Shown piece after piece: positions 46,425 to 58,395 of a stretch of 64,000 nt of DNA. The notes under the pieces were generated by a model. That model worked only from the letters and a program-made list of their open reading frames with translations, did no database searches and was not told the origin of the DNA. The DNA comes from Eutreptiella sp. 'Long Island Sound 2002' (Eukaryota; Euglenozoa; Euglenophyceae; Eutreptiales; Eutreptiaceae), in NCBI GenBank assembly GCA_964036045.1, contig OZ038383.1, positions 8,448,430-8,512,429 of the forward strand, in the 5' to 3' direction. The position numbers were made by a program, and so were the translations under genes. Positions within the stretch are counted from its first letter, which is position 1. Each line of letters begins with the position of its first letter.

Positions 46425-47164
46425 CTAACCACCGCTGAACACTGATGCAAGCCGCACAGGCTGCTGAATATGCAGCTGCCCGTGGTGGACTGCCCGTGCA
46501 AGATAACATAAGTACCAAAACACCAGAGCTTCAACAGCTGAAGCAATATATACACCCAATTCACCCCTGGTTTCCAGGATATCCAACATGGACACAGCGT
46601 TTTTTGTCAACTGGACTCGATCATTGCAACATGATGTTGGCCGTCGCGTTTTATTGTTGTTTCGTTGAATCAACTGCTTGCCAGTTGAATCTAGAGCCAA
46701 CTGCTGTCAGCTATTGCAGATGACATGTTTGGCAACCTCTCCTACGTACATCTACCGTCCCGTGTGTGTCATTACAGACCTGATTGAAGCATCATGTGGA
46801 GTGTCTGTATGGCCGACTTTAAGCGCAGCATTAGTCTGTTTTCTGTCCGTTTAACTTGTTCCTGAAAAGTCCATACATATTCCTGTAGCTCAACTTTTCG
46901 TGCTATGGTGCAGATATCACTGCTTCAGGTGAACACCAGCACTACATGATGACAGTAGGCGTGCTACATTTGATGTGTGTTTGTCCCAGTGGCCAGCTGT
47001 GATCAACATGGGGTCAGAACAAATCCCTCCTCACCCTTTTCAAGCCACCAGGTTCTATCAGGCCTCTACAAGGGCACACTATCCCCCGATCACTGCCTGC
47101 AGCACTGGGATTGGACTGCAGCTGAAGGATTGCAACAGCTACCATTTATTATTTGATCCTGGTC
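46425..47164. other. No supported gene
   Basis: 3' flank of the Hcf106-like gene and probable 5' side of the 46164 gene. I see no recognisable exon. Confidence 0.25.
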
Positions 47165-48067
47165 TTAGGCTGAAGAAGGGGGTTCTGCAGGGGGCTGCGG
47201 CTTCGGCTCTGGCTCCTTCGCTTCCACAGGCTCTGCCTTAGCGCTCTCCTTGGCCATCTGACTCTCCTTCATGCCCTCCTGCACTGCGTCCTGAAACTCC
47301 GAGGTCACATCCTTCATCTGCCCGGTCAATTTCCCTGCATCCCGAGCAAGCTCCGCCATCTTCTTAGGACCCAGCACCAGCCCGGCAGTGATGATGATGA
47401 CAGCGACCTCTGGACCACCAAGCCCAAAGATGGCTTTGTACACAAGCCCCTGCATGTAGTCCCACCCAGGAATGCTGTGGCTTGCAGTCGTGGAGGTGTT
47501 CCCGATCTGGGACGCGGCAATGGCTGCCAGAATGTAGTAGCGGCCGTGGAGGATCTCAGCCTCAACCGCCCTGTCAAAGGTCACCACGTTCTTGATGATA
47601 CCTGCTGGGTCCCACTGGCATTGGTTGACATAGGCCTTGGCCCCTGAGGTCGCTGCCAGGGCGACCGGCGCGTGGTCTACAGGTTGCAAAAGGAGCGTAT
47701 GGTTCTTGGCTGGACGCAGGACGTACTTCAGGAGGGCAACCACTGCGGCTGCAACGCAACCAGTAACAGCAGTGAGAGACATCCAGCCTGTAGTCTGGCT
47801 TTGGGACTCCAAAGCAGGTGGCAGATGCTCCTGTGCACTTTGTGCTGCAGGTGCGCTGGTCATATATGAGGCACGGGGGATGCGTGCTGGTGGTGCCAAT
47901 CGGGCTGGTTGGCTCATGGTTGTAAGACTGGCCGTTTGCACGGTGGCAGTTGGTGCATAGAGATTGGCAGGGGCTGCGGCACTGGATTGCCACAATGCTG
48001 CCACACTGATAGCAGAGCAGAAACCCACAACAGTGGCCACCGCAACGCTCCAACGTTGGTTCTCCAT
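47165..48067 (-). CDS. Hcf106/TatB-type thylakoid twin-arginine translocase subunit, with an LHC-like helix
   Basis: An intronless ORF of 300 codons. Residues 1-32 look like a signal peptide (SVAVATVVGFCSAISVAAL core). Residues 33-90 are Ala/Ser/Pro-rich with few acids, like a transit peptide. Residues 95-117 are a second hydrophobic segment followed by Lys/Arg. Residues 214-250 match the TatA/TatB/Hcf106 family: FGLGGPE, one membrane helix (VAVIIITAGLVL), the GPKK hinge, then the amphipathic MAELARDAGKLTGQMKD. A charged, Pro/Glu-rich tail follows. TatB/Hcf106 with TatC forms the receptor for folded twin-arginine precursors. Between leader and Tat helix, residues 151-190 (WDPAGI, then EAEILHGRYYILAA) resemble a light-harvesting-protein helix with its Glu..His-Gly-Arg pattern. 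Usual Hcf106 lacks this. A TatA-type (Tha4) role is possible, but the long tail favours TatB. Confidence 0.7.
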   Translation of the reverse strand: MENQRWSVAVATVVGFCSAISVAALWQSSAAAPANLYAPTATVQTASLTTMSQPARLAPPARIPRASYMTSAPAAQSAQEHLPPALESQSQTTGWMSLTAVTGCVAAAVVALLKYVLRPAKNHTLLLQPVDHAPVALAATSGAKAYVNQCQWDPAGIIKNVVTFDRAVEAEILHGRYYILAAIAASQIGNTSTTASHSIPGWDYMQGLVYKAIFGLGGPEVAVIIITAGLVLGPKKMAELARDAGKLTGQMKDVTSEFQDAVQEGMKESQMAKESAKAEPVEAKEPEPKPQPPAEPPSSA

Positions 48068-48814
48068 AGCAGCTGTGATTCTTCAGAAAACTGTAACAAA
48101 GAGTGCAGTAGTAGTGCAACTCTCTGTAACCTACAGCCCTCGCCATTTATCTTCCAAAGAGGGTGGGCAAGGGAGCAAAAGTGCCCTCTGCATCTCATCT
48201 TGGTGCATGTTTTGGCCATCCTCGGGCAATCTTTCGGGGAAGATCTCTTTTACTGAAGATCTCTGTCGGCCCACATATACCGGTTTTTTCTTCTGAGCAA
48301 ATGGGCTGTAATTTCTTCAAATGCAGTGGGGGTGGGCTCTCTTAGAAAGGGAGGCAGAAGGCTGTCTACAGTAATTTCATCAAAAGCTCACAACTGACCG
48401 AAACATTCTCCCAGGAAGGGCACAACAAGGAGTCAGGTAAACCACCAAACACCATTCATTGACCTGATTGACCGGGGTTGATTTTGCAGACAAATGGACC
48501 AGGCCAGCAACACTTCACCCATTTTCCAGGATATGAACATACAACGAGGGTTGAATAGGAGGGAAGAGGGCCCGAAGAGGCAACAGAAAATCCATGGCGA
48601 GCCTACTGCAAGAGTCCAATGAGGTGCTCAGGGCAGGTGGTCTAGGCTGAATACTCATCCTGCATAGTCTCACAGAACCAGAACAGTGTCAAGTGTCGTG
48701 GCTTGCACAACAGACGCTACGCTTCGTTCCCTCTTCTGGATTGTGCAGACAGTGCAGTGGGAGTGCACTTCTAGAGGCGTCGGTCTGAAGGCTGCTGCAG
48801 CTCTGTGTTTGCAG
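48068..48814. other. No supported gene
   Basis: 5' side of the Hcf106-like gene. No TATA box is obvious. An acceptor-like site at 48740 (ctcttctggattgtgcag) suggests upstream exon material for the plus-strand candidate at 48815. Confidence 0.25.
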
Positions 48815-49059
48815 GTTCACACATACCCATCCAACACTACAGCTGGAAGCTCGTGGATTGCTTTCCCAGCCTTTCAACATCTAACAGCCCTCAAAGGTCT
48901 TCTTTGCAGGCATATCCTTGTTTGCGACCAGAGTTTGGCACCAAAGTGGGCACCAGGTGGGGGAGAGAGGGGCTCAAAGATCAGATGCTCCTTTGCCTCC
49001 CTTCACGTGGCCTTCACTATAATCTCCCAGAAGGATGGGCTGAGAAGAGGTTGGCGTAA
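48815..49059 (+). CDS. Candidate terminal exon, uncharacterised
   Basis: After the acceptor gcagctctgtgtttgcag, 81 codons run to TAA, entering with two bases of a split codon. The peptide is Ser/Pro/Leu-rich then basic (FGTKVGTRWGREGLKDQ). A second frame is also open for about 100 codons, so the assignment is uncertain. Confidence 0.25.
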
Positions 49060-50182
49060 TCAATCATTCACCATGCACCAAAATACCAGTGACACCACAG
49101 AAATTAACTGGAGTGCGGCACGCACAGGCACTGCAAGCCAATGGCACCCCTACATGATATATGAAAAAAAATCACAAAGACACCACTTGTTGCGCTCAAC
49201 ATTTCATGGAGATTCCAAATGAGGCACTCAAATTGTGTTATGTTGCCATATCATTTGCTCCCCACATTTGGAACACTGGGCACTCTAAAACAGAGAGGAA
49301 GAAAACGGCTGCCCTGTTGGATAGGGTGGTAGGGGTTCTTTTGCAGCCAAAATATTCCTCTTCGCTAGCAAGGGCTACAACATTTTTGGCCGTCTGGAAA
49401 GGGGGGGAGGGGGGCATGGCCACAAAAAGCCAGCATCCCCAACATTTAAACTGGGGCCCCTCACATCTCACATGGCACACTGCCAAGTGACAGCCTTGTT
49501 GAAGTGTGTGCCACTGTTGGCATTCAACCACTTTGTGCAGGCGAGCAATTGGGCCAGGCCGGCCTAAATCTGAGTGGAGTCACCAGAAAAGAGGGGGGGG
49601 GAGGGGGTGAAAATCAGCCCCCTCAGAGGCCCTACGGGCCAAGTCAAGAAAACAATGGAATGACGGGGTCGCCATACTTGGACAAGGAGATTGATTCACA
49701 CGACCAATCTTACGATAAAGGAGGGATACACCAAGCTTTTACCTATGTCTCACCTAGAACAAAATTTGCACAATAGGCCCGGGGGTGGGGGGGCGACTCC
49801 TTGGTCGTGGACGCCAACTACCCCCTCAAACTAACCGTTGGCCGAAGGCCTTGGGGGGGGGGGGGGGGGGGGTTCTAGGAGGGGCAATGGGGGGGGGGGG
49901 GTGTTTGGGAGGGGCTTCGAGGGGGGGGGGGGGTCCAAGAGGGTCGGTTGTGGGGGGGGGGTCCAGGTGGGGCAGTTTGGGGTGGGAGGGGTGGCGGGGG
50001 GCATAGGCTCCCCTTACCTCCACTTGCCCTCCCTCTAACCATAGCACCAACATAAATCTAACTCTAACCTCTGCAGCCAGTTGGGTCGGCCATGCTAGCC
50101 ATGTTGATTGGGCTGAACAAGATCCCCAAAATGTCGTTCATGGCTGCTTTTGCCACATCATTGCTCTCCGTTGTGGACCCCC
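49060..50182. other. Poly-G-rich repeat stretch
   Basis: 49780-50040 is dominated by G-runs of 8-19 separated by short spacers (ggtccaag, ggtgtttggg), probably an expanded low-complexity array. No gene is supported. Confidence 0.5.
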
Positions 50183-50340
50183 ACACTAACTCTGATCCTA
50201 GCCTAGGGTTAGAGCTAGGGCTAGGGCTAGGGCTAGGGCTAGGGCTAGGGTTAGGGTCACCGAGCTGGTGGAACCAGTCTTGGTTTTATACCCCTTTTTA
50301 GTGTCTAGGGTGGACCTACCAGGTTTAGGAGCAAGCAAGT

Positions 50341-50372
<32 letters not shown>

Positions 50373-51520
50373 GCAAGCAAGCAGCACGCGCGAAATGGGT
50401 AAAAATCATAACTCCGTCGTGGTGCTTTGTATTTGGTTGAAATTTTGGTGGATGATACCTATGGGTGTGAAGTACAATCACACAAAGTTTGAGCAAGAAA
50501 CTCAACGGTGGTGGCCGGGAACGGGATTCGCAAGTGGCGGACCTCAGTTTCAAAAACTGCAGTTTGGGGCCAAAAACAGCCATTTTTGGGCCAAAAAAGC
50601 CCTGGAACACATTCAAAACAGCCAAACAAAGGGAAACGGTGGTTACACTTCATGTGCGGCTTGACTTCCCCGTGTCAACGAGCTCTTTGCGGCCCTCTAA
50701 CTCAATGATATGTCCGGGAAACGGCCCAAAAAGGCCCCAAGAAGCTCCAAATGCCGACAGCCACAAACCAAGAACAGGCCATATCTTTGGCTACATGGCT
50801 CAAAATGCGATTCCGAGGGCACCTACTCCACCCGCAACCCCCCACTTTTTGTGGTTTCCACCCCTCAGAATTGCCCAAACGGACGCCTAGACCCCAATAC
50901 CTAGGCCCACTAGGCTGCGGCAAGCTGCAAGCTCAAGCCCAAACAGGTGGGTGCCCAAATGGGTCAACAGGGTCCAGTAGGGGCAAAAAGATGACTTTTC
51001 TCAAAAATGATCCGAGACCATGTGCGACGCTAAAACAAGTGTTTTTGGACCGTTTTGATGTGGTGGTGGCCCATTTTGGTCCTCCGAAAATCCTAAAATG
51101 CCTTGAAAATGGGCTGTTTTGGGACCAAAAATGGGTCAAAAATGGGTCAAAAACGCAGTTTTCCAAACCTCATCCTAGACCATTTGGGGTGCACAAACGG
51201 GTGAAATGAGCCCATTTTGAGCCCATTTTGGGGCATTTTGGCCCCTCAGAAGTCCAAAAAGCCTTGAAAGTGGGCCTCGTGGTGATGGGGTTCACTTGCA
51301 AGCTGATTTCACTTTGTCAAGAGCCATCAATGTGTGAATCATTCTTGATGTCCCTCACCAGTCATAGCTGATGTTCCCTCCCCCACCAGCTCGGTCCCAA
51401 TATTCAGTCTTGATTAGGGCTAGGGGTACAGGTAGGATTAGGACTAGGCATAGGGTTGGGGCAGGTGTTAGGGTGAGGGTTGGGTTTCACGATAGTGTTG
51501 GGGTGCAAAGTGGACAAAAA
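50183..51520. repeat. Inverted copy of the telomere-associated repeat block
   Basis: A stretch of (AGGGCT)n and TTAGGG at 50203-50258, the 1.1-kb element in inverse orientation (50259-51395), then degenerate ttagggc/gtgttagggtgaggg repeats to about 51510. TTAGGG is on the plus strand here, opposite to the block at 39.9-43.6 kb. Confidence 0.9.
50259..51395 (-). mobile_element. 1.1-kb TIR element, copy 4 (inverted)
   Basis: About 1,137 bp with the same 11-bp terminal inverted repeat and an AAGC microsatellite, the complement of the GCTT tract in copies 1-3. It is closely similar to copies 1-3. Confidence 0.65.
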
Positions 51521-52978
51521 TTTTCTTCGAGCATCTTTAGTGCCCATGGAGCGTCGCGTGCCTTCGGCGGCCATGAATGCCTTTGGCAACTAACTGTTGG
51601 GTGGAGGCCCCTAGGGGGGGCAAACGGGTCTCAAAGCGCTCTACACATGTACGTCCTGATAGGCAGACCCCTAGGGTGGGGGGCAGGGGTAGTTGGCGTC
51701 CTAGGACCCGCGGATCCCCCCCCCCCCCCGACAATATGGCACTACAACACAATGTGCAATCGAAATTCAGCTTCTCACTACCCTTAGGGCCACTAGGAAC
51801 TGTGGAATAGAAGCCCTTCCAACCTTGCGCCTGATCTTAAACAATTGTACATGCTTGCCCTTTGGTGCAAACCTTGGAGCAACCTTAGGTGTAGGTTTCG
51901 GAACAAATTTGGGCCTCTATGCTTGGGTACACAATTGTCATCAACAATATGTTTTTTGAAGTAATGCTCGGTCTCATGCCCATCCCCCACGTACTGTGAA
52001 TGAATTAACTATCCCCACAAGAAGAAAATCCTATGATAGTGGTAGACATATGTTCATGAGTGGACTAGACTTATGTTCCTAGCCATATGTTCAATAGTGG
52101 ACCAAATGTATGTCCTTGTCATGAGAGGAATAATTCATGCCGGGAATAGCAACACAAGTCATGGAGGGAAATCACATCAAAACCAAAAGCAATGGGCGGC
52201 TGTGTCCAGCAAAATGTGGTTATGAGCAGAAAAAAAGTCACAAAAGTGACCAAGCCCTCTATTCTGCTACAAATGGCACAGAAACCATGGTATGATAGCG
52301 ATCAAGTTACGTAGACACGGCCCTTCTGCCACCACCTTGCCAACTTTAAGCCATAGCACCCCAAACAGAAATGGTTGGCAACCGTGACAGTCATGACACA
52401 CTATGCCATATCCACCAATGCAAAGGGTCGCAAATAGGGTAGCCTGAAGCCTCCCTACTTTTATTATGTGCCCGTGGAGTGGCCCAACCACCCCAATAAA
52501 CCAACCGAGATCCTAGAGGGTGCAAAGACAAGGAAAGTGAGTATGGTAGCCTTACCCCCCATGCCATGTGGGATCCATGGGAAAATTGCAAATGTGTGGG
52601 TTGGATCAAGCTCACATGAGCTTGCCTAGAATGGAGTAAAGCTGTGTAGCTTGGAGGCGTACTTGGTACATGTGGCCCATGAACGTGGCCCATGAACGGA
52701 GGGTCCATTCAATGGGTGTTGCCATCTCATGAGTGCACACACACTGGAACCAATCAACCGCGAAATCGCGATAACAGAGGGTGGCATGGTTTTCAAGAAA
52801 CAGTTGGTATCAGGGCGAGTCCCGTTGTTGTGCACCACCATCACCACAATGCTCATTGGAAGAAGGGGGAATCTTTGCACTGCTTGGGCACCATGCTCTA
52901 CTATTGGGACATAATTCCCAACATGAGTGAGTCCAAAGTGTCACTCGTGTATTTTTTTGTTTGCTTTTGTTTTGGATA
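51521..52978. other. No supported gene
   Basis: Poly-C at about 51718. ORFs are short. A stretch at 52729-52914 is protein-like (EPINREIAITEGGMVFKKQL) but has no domain or splice support. Confidence 0.25.
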
Positions 52979-53281
52979 ATGAGCCAAAGGGACAAAGGAT
53001 CCGGCACAAAGGAAAAGCTCACCAAGATAATGCAGCACCAAGTGGCCTACGTGGTAATGCAGGATCAACCACCTATACACTACCTTTCCTCCAGAGAACT
53101 TGATGAGTTCCGAGTGCTTGACCCAGTGGGTGGGGTTGCTGGCAGGGGCGCTCTTGCAATGGTTCAAGGATTAGCTCCAATTGGTGGGCGCTACTCAATG
53201 CCTGCAAGTGGCGGTGGGCTTTGGGGGATCATTAAATTGCGCTGGGCATCTTTTCAGGCCAAATTGCCCAACCAACAGTAA
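52979..53281 (+). pseudogene. Possible hAT-type transposase fragment
   Basis: An ORF of 100 codons from ATG 52979 to TAA. It contains VAYVVMQDQPP followed by ELDEFRVL and, after a gap, LAPIGGRYSMP. This recalls the start of hAT transposase catalytic domains (hydrophobic stretch, D-x-QP, then GFR.L, then P.Y..PSR). The spacing is longer than normal and neither the DDE residues nor a C-terminal dimerisation domain is visible. If correct it is a remnant. The match is by motif shape only. Confidence 0.3.
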
Positions 53282-56279
53282 GCAACCACTATGATTCTTC
53301 CCCAGCAAGGGGACCCCAAGAAGGCAGGAGTACATAATCCATTTTTTATTTTTCTCTCTTTTGGAGACCCAAAGTGTGTGATTGCGTGATGGGGGCCTCA
53401 ATATGGTCAGGTTGCAATGTCTGCATCAGGCTCTGGTCGCACCTGCCCCAGGACTGTCATCGCCTTTGGTCCATCATGCCAATGTTCAGTGCGTCCGCTG
53501 GGTGTCCGGCGAACAGGATCATCCCTCGACCCTACCTCCGCTAGCTGCATTGGCGCTCCGGGCTTTACAGGGTCAGGTGTACATTCCGGTCAGGGGTCAC
53601 TCCCTCCCCGTGATGGGGGGGGTGTCTTGGCAGACCAAGTTGGGGCAGTGGAACTTGGTGGACCCCCCCCCCGTTTATGGGAGATTGTTGTTGCTATCCT
53701 TCTTGGTGTGTGCCATTGGCATTTGCAATGTCCCATCGTAGCAAATTTGAATGTGCAAGGTGGTGCTTTGACTAAGGTCTCCTTTATGTACACGGCCATG
53801 CCAAAAAAAAAACTGACTTTTTTTTGGCAACAGCACAATCCACATTTTGCAAAACCAGTGTTGTATTTTTTGGTCTACCCATTGAGCTTCTTTTTTTTCA
53901 AAAACGAAAACACACCATATTTTTGAATGGGCCGTGGGAACACGTTCCCCCTTTTGTTTAGAAAACTTTGATTTAAGGAACTCGGCTGCCACGCAAGGTG
54001 ATGGAGGCAATGAGGTCGAGGTTTGTGTGCTGTGCTGTCGAAGAACATCACACTTTGTGGTGAATATCATGAACACTATTGTGAAGAGTGTATTGACCCA
54101 CAAACTTGTGGGGATAACAATCTGTGTTAGGGACAAGACATGTCACATGTGTTGAGCAAGCAGAATTCACAAATTTGGTCTTATGTTGTGCTGTGTGCTT
54201 TGTGGGAAAGGGTTTGGGAGTGATTGTGGTCTGCTTGCGGGGCTCTAGGGGAAGTTGAAACTCGGGCTAAAGTGGGGAGATGTAGTACAAAAACAGGGTG
54301 CTGGGCAACCCCCCCCCCCCCTACAATTATCTCCAACCATGCGATTTTACAAAACCCTCTTTTGCTCTCACTGAGGCCATAATTTGTCTTTGGGTGGGGG
54401 AAAATTGGTTTGCCTCCACGGGGGGGTCACCGATGTCCAGTTCCCAAACCCCTCCCCCTTCCAGCCCGCTGTGATGGGGCAATGACAGCCCCCCCCCCCC
54501 CCCCCCCCAAATCCCACCCCCTACCCCCAACGGTGGTGGTATTTTTGTCCGGTCTATTGTGGTTGCATCCCACAGCACACAGGGGGCCAGGGGGGGGGGG
54601 GCTGCAATGCCCCACCATGGCCTTCCGATGACAAATAGTCTGATGCAGATGTCAAAGAAGAAAATGCAGAAAGCCCAAACGTGGTGCCTGAAAACAGATA
54701 CCCCCCACCCCTTCCCTTGTGGGTAGGAGTAAGGAAAGGAGAGAGGAGAGGTTGCATCAACCTTTTTGGCCCTGATGGGATGGGGGGGGGGGTCTGAGTG
54801 TGTATTTTACTTAGCCCACTTTATACGGGGGTTGGGCATCACAACTCCTGAGGAGGAGCCCCGGGTGCCCCCAGTCCTCGCTTTTTTCTTTCCCCCCCTC
54901 CCCTCCTTGGATCGTCCAAAGAAGGGTGTAACAGGTGCCAGGCATAATTTCTGTCACAACAAACCCCACCCCTCCGGAACCCATGAACTCCGTCATCGGA
55001 TGCAGCCGGCACATAAAGGGTCACCGGTCAAAACAAAAAAGCAGTCAGTTGGGACCAAACATGGGTCCTGTCACTGGTGTAAGGCTCCCCCAAACAACGC
55101 GAGTAGTGCCCGTTAAAAGCAAAATATATCTATGATATTGTGGCAGCCTTTGCCCTAGATGGGGGTGGAACAGCTAATAATCTGGGGTCTATCTGGTAGG
55201 TGTGAAACACCAAAACGATGCAGGCACATTTTTCTGGTGTTCATGCGTCCATTTCAAACTTGTCGAGATGCAATGTTGGTATGTTGCTTCACCCTCCATC
55301 TTCCTCACTACTCCACTCAGAAACAGTAGCTCGACAGTATCTTGATGCCTACTTGGATTTTCACGTATTATTAGGGAACGAGAGAGGATTGAGTGCGGGG
55401 GCAAATAAACTGTGCAATGAGGATGATGCATCATCGGTAAACTATCTAACATCCGATACCACATGCACCAAAAAGAGGTACTTCCTTGCGCTCCACATGC
55501 CCCGTGGGGCAGATGGAATAAGTGGACCAATAAATGGTGGTTCCCCACCACGCACTTGCACATTGAGCCAAAAGGTAGTGGTAACAGCCGGGTAGAATGA
55601 TGGCTTGGAAACCATGGTTGGACTGTCTGGTTACATGGGCGTTTTTTGATAGGAGCGTCATGATTCTTGCTCATGGTCATCAGCCTGGGCAGAGCTCGCA
55701 GTAAACAGATTGTTGGATTGGCGGGATTGTTTTAGCCACGCTTCAAAGCACCCTACAGCTAGAGGTAGGCAGCCTCTGCGAACCCAAAGGCCTCAAGTGA
55801 ATGTTGATGAGTTTGGACAAATTCTGTAAGGAGCAGGCTGGAAGTGCTAGGTCTATGGTAGAAAAAGCCTTTTGTGCAGCGTCCTGTACTCACAAATGGG
55901 TGCCTGTGTTCGTTCCATTTTTCCAAGCTTCCAAGCCATAGGGGTGTTATTGAATACACTCTGTAGGAGGTGCTCGCATGCACCACAGGTGCCACAGGCC
56001 AAGAATAATTCCCTTACAGCCCAGAACTACCATAACCTACAACAGGAAGTGAAAACCACTTGTCCACAGCCAATTTGGGGCATGCCAAAAGGGCAGTCAG
56101 TCGACCTGTGCCCCATTGATTGATGTGCCAGGGTGGGAACCAGCCCCGGCACTCAGCGGAGGGGGAGGGAGATTTATTGGCAGGGACGCAAACAAAAAAC
56201 ACCACCCTGAGCCTTGCATGTTTGTCCGCCGTTGTCGCTCTTTTGTAAAGAGCAATGGTTTTGTACCCCTTTGAACATA
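53282..56279. other. No supported gene; homopolymer-rich
   Basis: C-runs at about 54310 and 54491-54508, G-runs at 54591 and 54783. Protein-like ORFs at 53382-53926 and 55218-55595 (plus strand) lack domain or splice support. Confidence 0.25.
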
Positions 56280-56600
56280 GTGCCCCGACCATGTGCAAGA
56301 TCTTGAAGGCCCAGGGGGGGGGGGGGGGGGGCTGGAGGGGGGTCCAGCCAGGGGGCCAGTCAGGGCGAAAAAAGTTACCCCATCCACATACCTCACGATG
56401 ATCAGTCCAGCTGATCATTTTAAGGCATGTATGTTAAAACAAAATTGCAACACGCCCCCCCCAGGCCCGGGGGGGGGGGGGGGGGGTTGCCAAACGGCCG
56501 AAGTGAGTTGGGGTGCGTTTCATGCTTTTCATGCATATTAGAATTCTGCATAAAATTCTGCACATTTTGAGTGTACACACATAGGGTGAACGAACGTTTT
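56280..56600. repeat. Dispersed G-rich repeat, copy B
   Basis: G-run, then ggctggaggggggtcc, acctcacgatgat, gctgatcattttaagg, a second G-run, and gaattctgcataaaattct, ttttgagtgt, acacatagggtga. Same order as the copy at 37220-37690. Confidence 0.6.
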
Positions 56601-57510
56601 TGACCCCTGCTGTAACGCCCCCCGCCCCCCGCCCCTAGAGCCTTGTTGGGCATGCCCAGGGAGGATCACTGGCCTCACATAAATGCAAGTTATCCCCGAG
56701 CAAGTGAATGGGAGCAGGGCAGGATGGTCAGAGGAGCCATGATGAAAACACACGTTTTGGGCATGCTGCCCCAGGTCCATTCACACACACACTTGGTGAA
56801 GGGGATCCATTCACACACACACACACACACACACACGCACGCACAAATACTCAACGAGATTACAATGCAAATGTACCCTGACTGTGAGGCAGGTGCTCAT
56901 TTTTTGCGTCTCTGGATGCACGTGTACATATACAAACATCTTGAACATGAACAAGTGCTGCAAAACATAGTGCACACATACAGCAGCATTGATGGAACAG
57001 AAACAGCAAAATCCAGAGGACAACTGCTTGGCATGCACTAGATGAAAATGTACACGACTGGGTGGCATGAGCTGAGTTAGCACTGCCAGTGCCCACCACT
57101 GAAGCAGCAAACACGCCATACTGCGGTTAAATGATGGAAGTCTGAAAAAGAGCAGCCCGTGTGAAGCACCACACTGCAGAAAACCTGAGAGCCAACAATC
57201 ATCGATCCCTGAATCAGAATAGCCAGCACAAAAGAGGAGAAGAAAGGTCCAAATATCTCTCGGTATCATCCGTTAAATGCCAACACGGAGCAAATTCACA
57301 CTTTTTCAGGGTTTTTTCAATTTTTTGTCCCATGCACCAAATTTTCATTCTGTAAGGGGGGGGGGGGTATGTGTATACCTTTTCGAAATCTGTGAGAAAA
57401 GGCCATTTCAGAAATGTATGGGTTTGGGGGGGGGGGGTAGGTGGTGGCATTGTTTAGCACCAGAGCTGCGAAGTTTGCACGCAACCATGCACTGAACATG
57501 TCATACACGG
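56601..57510. other. No supported gene; (AC)n tract and poly-G
   Basis: (AC)n at about 56811-56842 and G-runs at about 57357 and 57426. No recognisable exon. Confidence 0.3.
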
Positions 57511-57910
57511 TTATTCCGAATCATCGTTTGCGTTGTCTTTTTCAGGCAGGACTTGGACCCCATTTGGGCAGACATCACCATGCTTATTGTCGGGAACATG
57601 TTTTTTTAGCTTTTGCCAATCCTGCAGCCTGCGGCTCTTTACTGGTACCCACCCTGAATTCAGAGGCATTGCCAAAAGACCATCACTATGATCAGTTGTG
57701 GGATCGACCTTCCGTTGCTTTGTCAGCCTCACCTTGCGCCATTCGATGGACTCGCTGTACCCTGCTTTCATCCACACAAAACCAGGATGAGGGGAAAGGT
57801 TGCCCTCATCAGGTAGTTCCAAAGTCCAACCACTTCATCTTGTGGTCCCGAATGAAAACAGGCTTTTTATGCTGGTCCAGATGGTCAGACGTGAATTTGT
57901 ATACCGACAT
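57511..57910 (-). CDS. Uncharacterised ORF with an apparent one-base frameshift
   Basis: After the acceptor-like cctgtttttgtcaacag, an ATG at 57910 opens 34 codons that look genuine (KFTSDHLDQHKKPVFIRDHKMKWLDF) and then meet TGA. Skipping one G after LDF puts the reading into a second frame that continues ELPDEGNLSPHPGF, and then about 100 codons of charged sequence (VKSRRLQDWQKLKKH) to TAA at 57511. Either the assembly has one extra base, the gene is broken, or a short intron is hidden. No family is recognised. Confidence 0.4.
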
Positions 57911-58395
57911 GGTGACTGCCTGTTGACAAAAACAGGCAGCAAGCAGCACAAGTCCCATCCAAAAAGGACAAAAACCTCAAACATACCGTCAGTACAACTT
58001 GCAGACCCGGGTGTTCCAAATAGCCCTTTTAAAGGGCTTTCCGAATACCCCACATAACCCCCCCCTCTGGTACACACAGTGGGCACAAATGACGCTACGA
58101 TAACACCCATCACTGAAAACGCTCCGTGTTGGCATATTCCTGTCCGACCCCGAGAGATATTGTTACAAGGGTTCAAAAAGCAAAACGAAGAGTGCCTGGT
58201 TGAAAAATGGGGAAAGGCCCCGCAATCAGTCATACAAAACGAGCAAAAAAAACATAAATGTGCACACACGTGGAAGGGGGTTTAATATAATGATACAACA
58301 TTCAATTTCCCTCTCCTTGGTTCCATTGGTGAAAGAGACTACTGAAACCTGAAGCCTACAGCAGTACGTGGGTCAGGCTAGCAACATTCGTGCAG
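57911..58395. other. No supported gene
   Basis: Contains a candidate acceptor for each neighbouring candidate gene. No exon is identified. Confidence 0.25.

Noticed and set aside
40486-50890. A 133-codon ORF open in all four 1.1-kb elements
   Set aside because: Differences between copies mostly change amino acids and the copies are young, so openness is expected without selection. Kept only as something to test.
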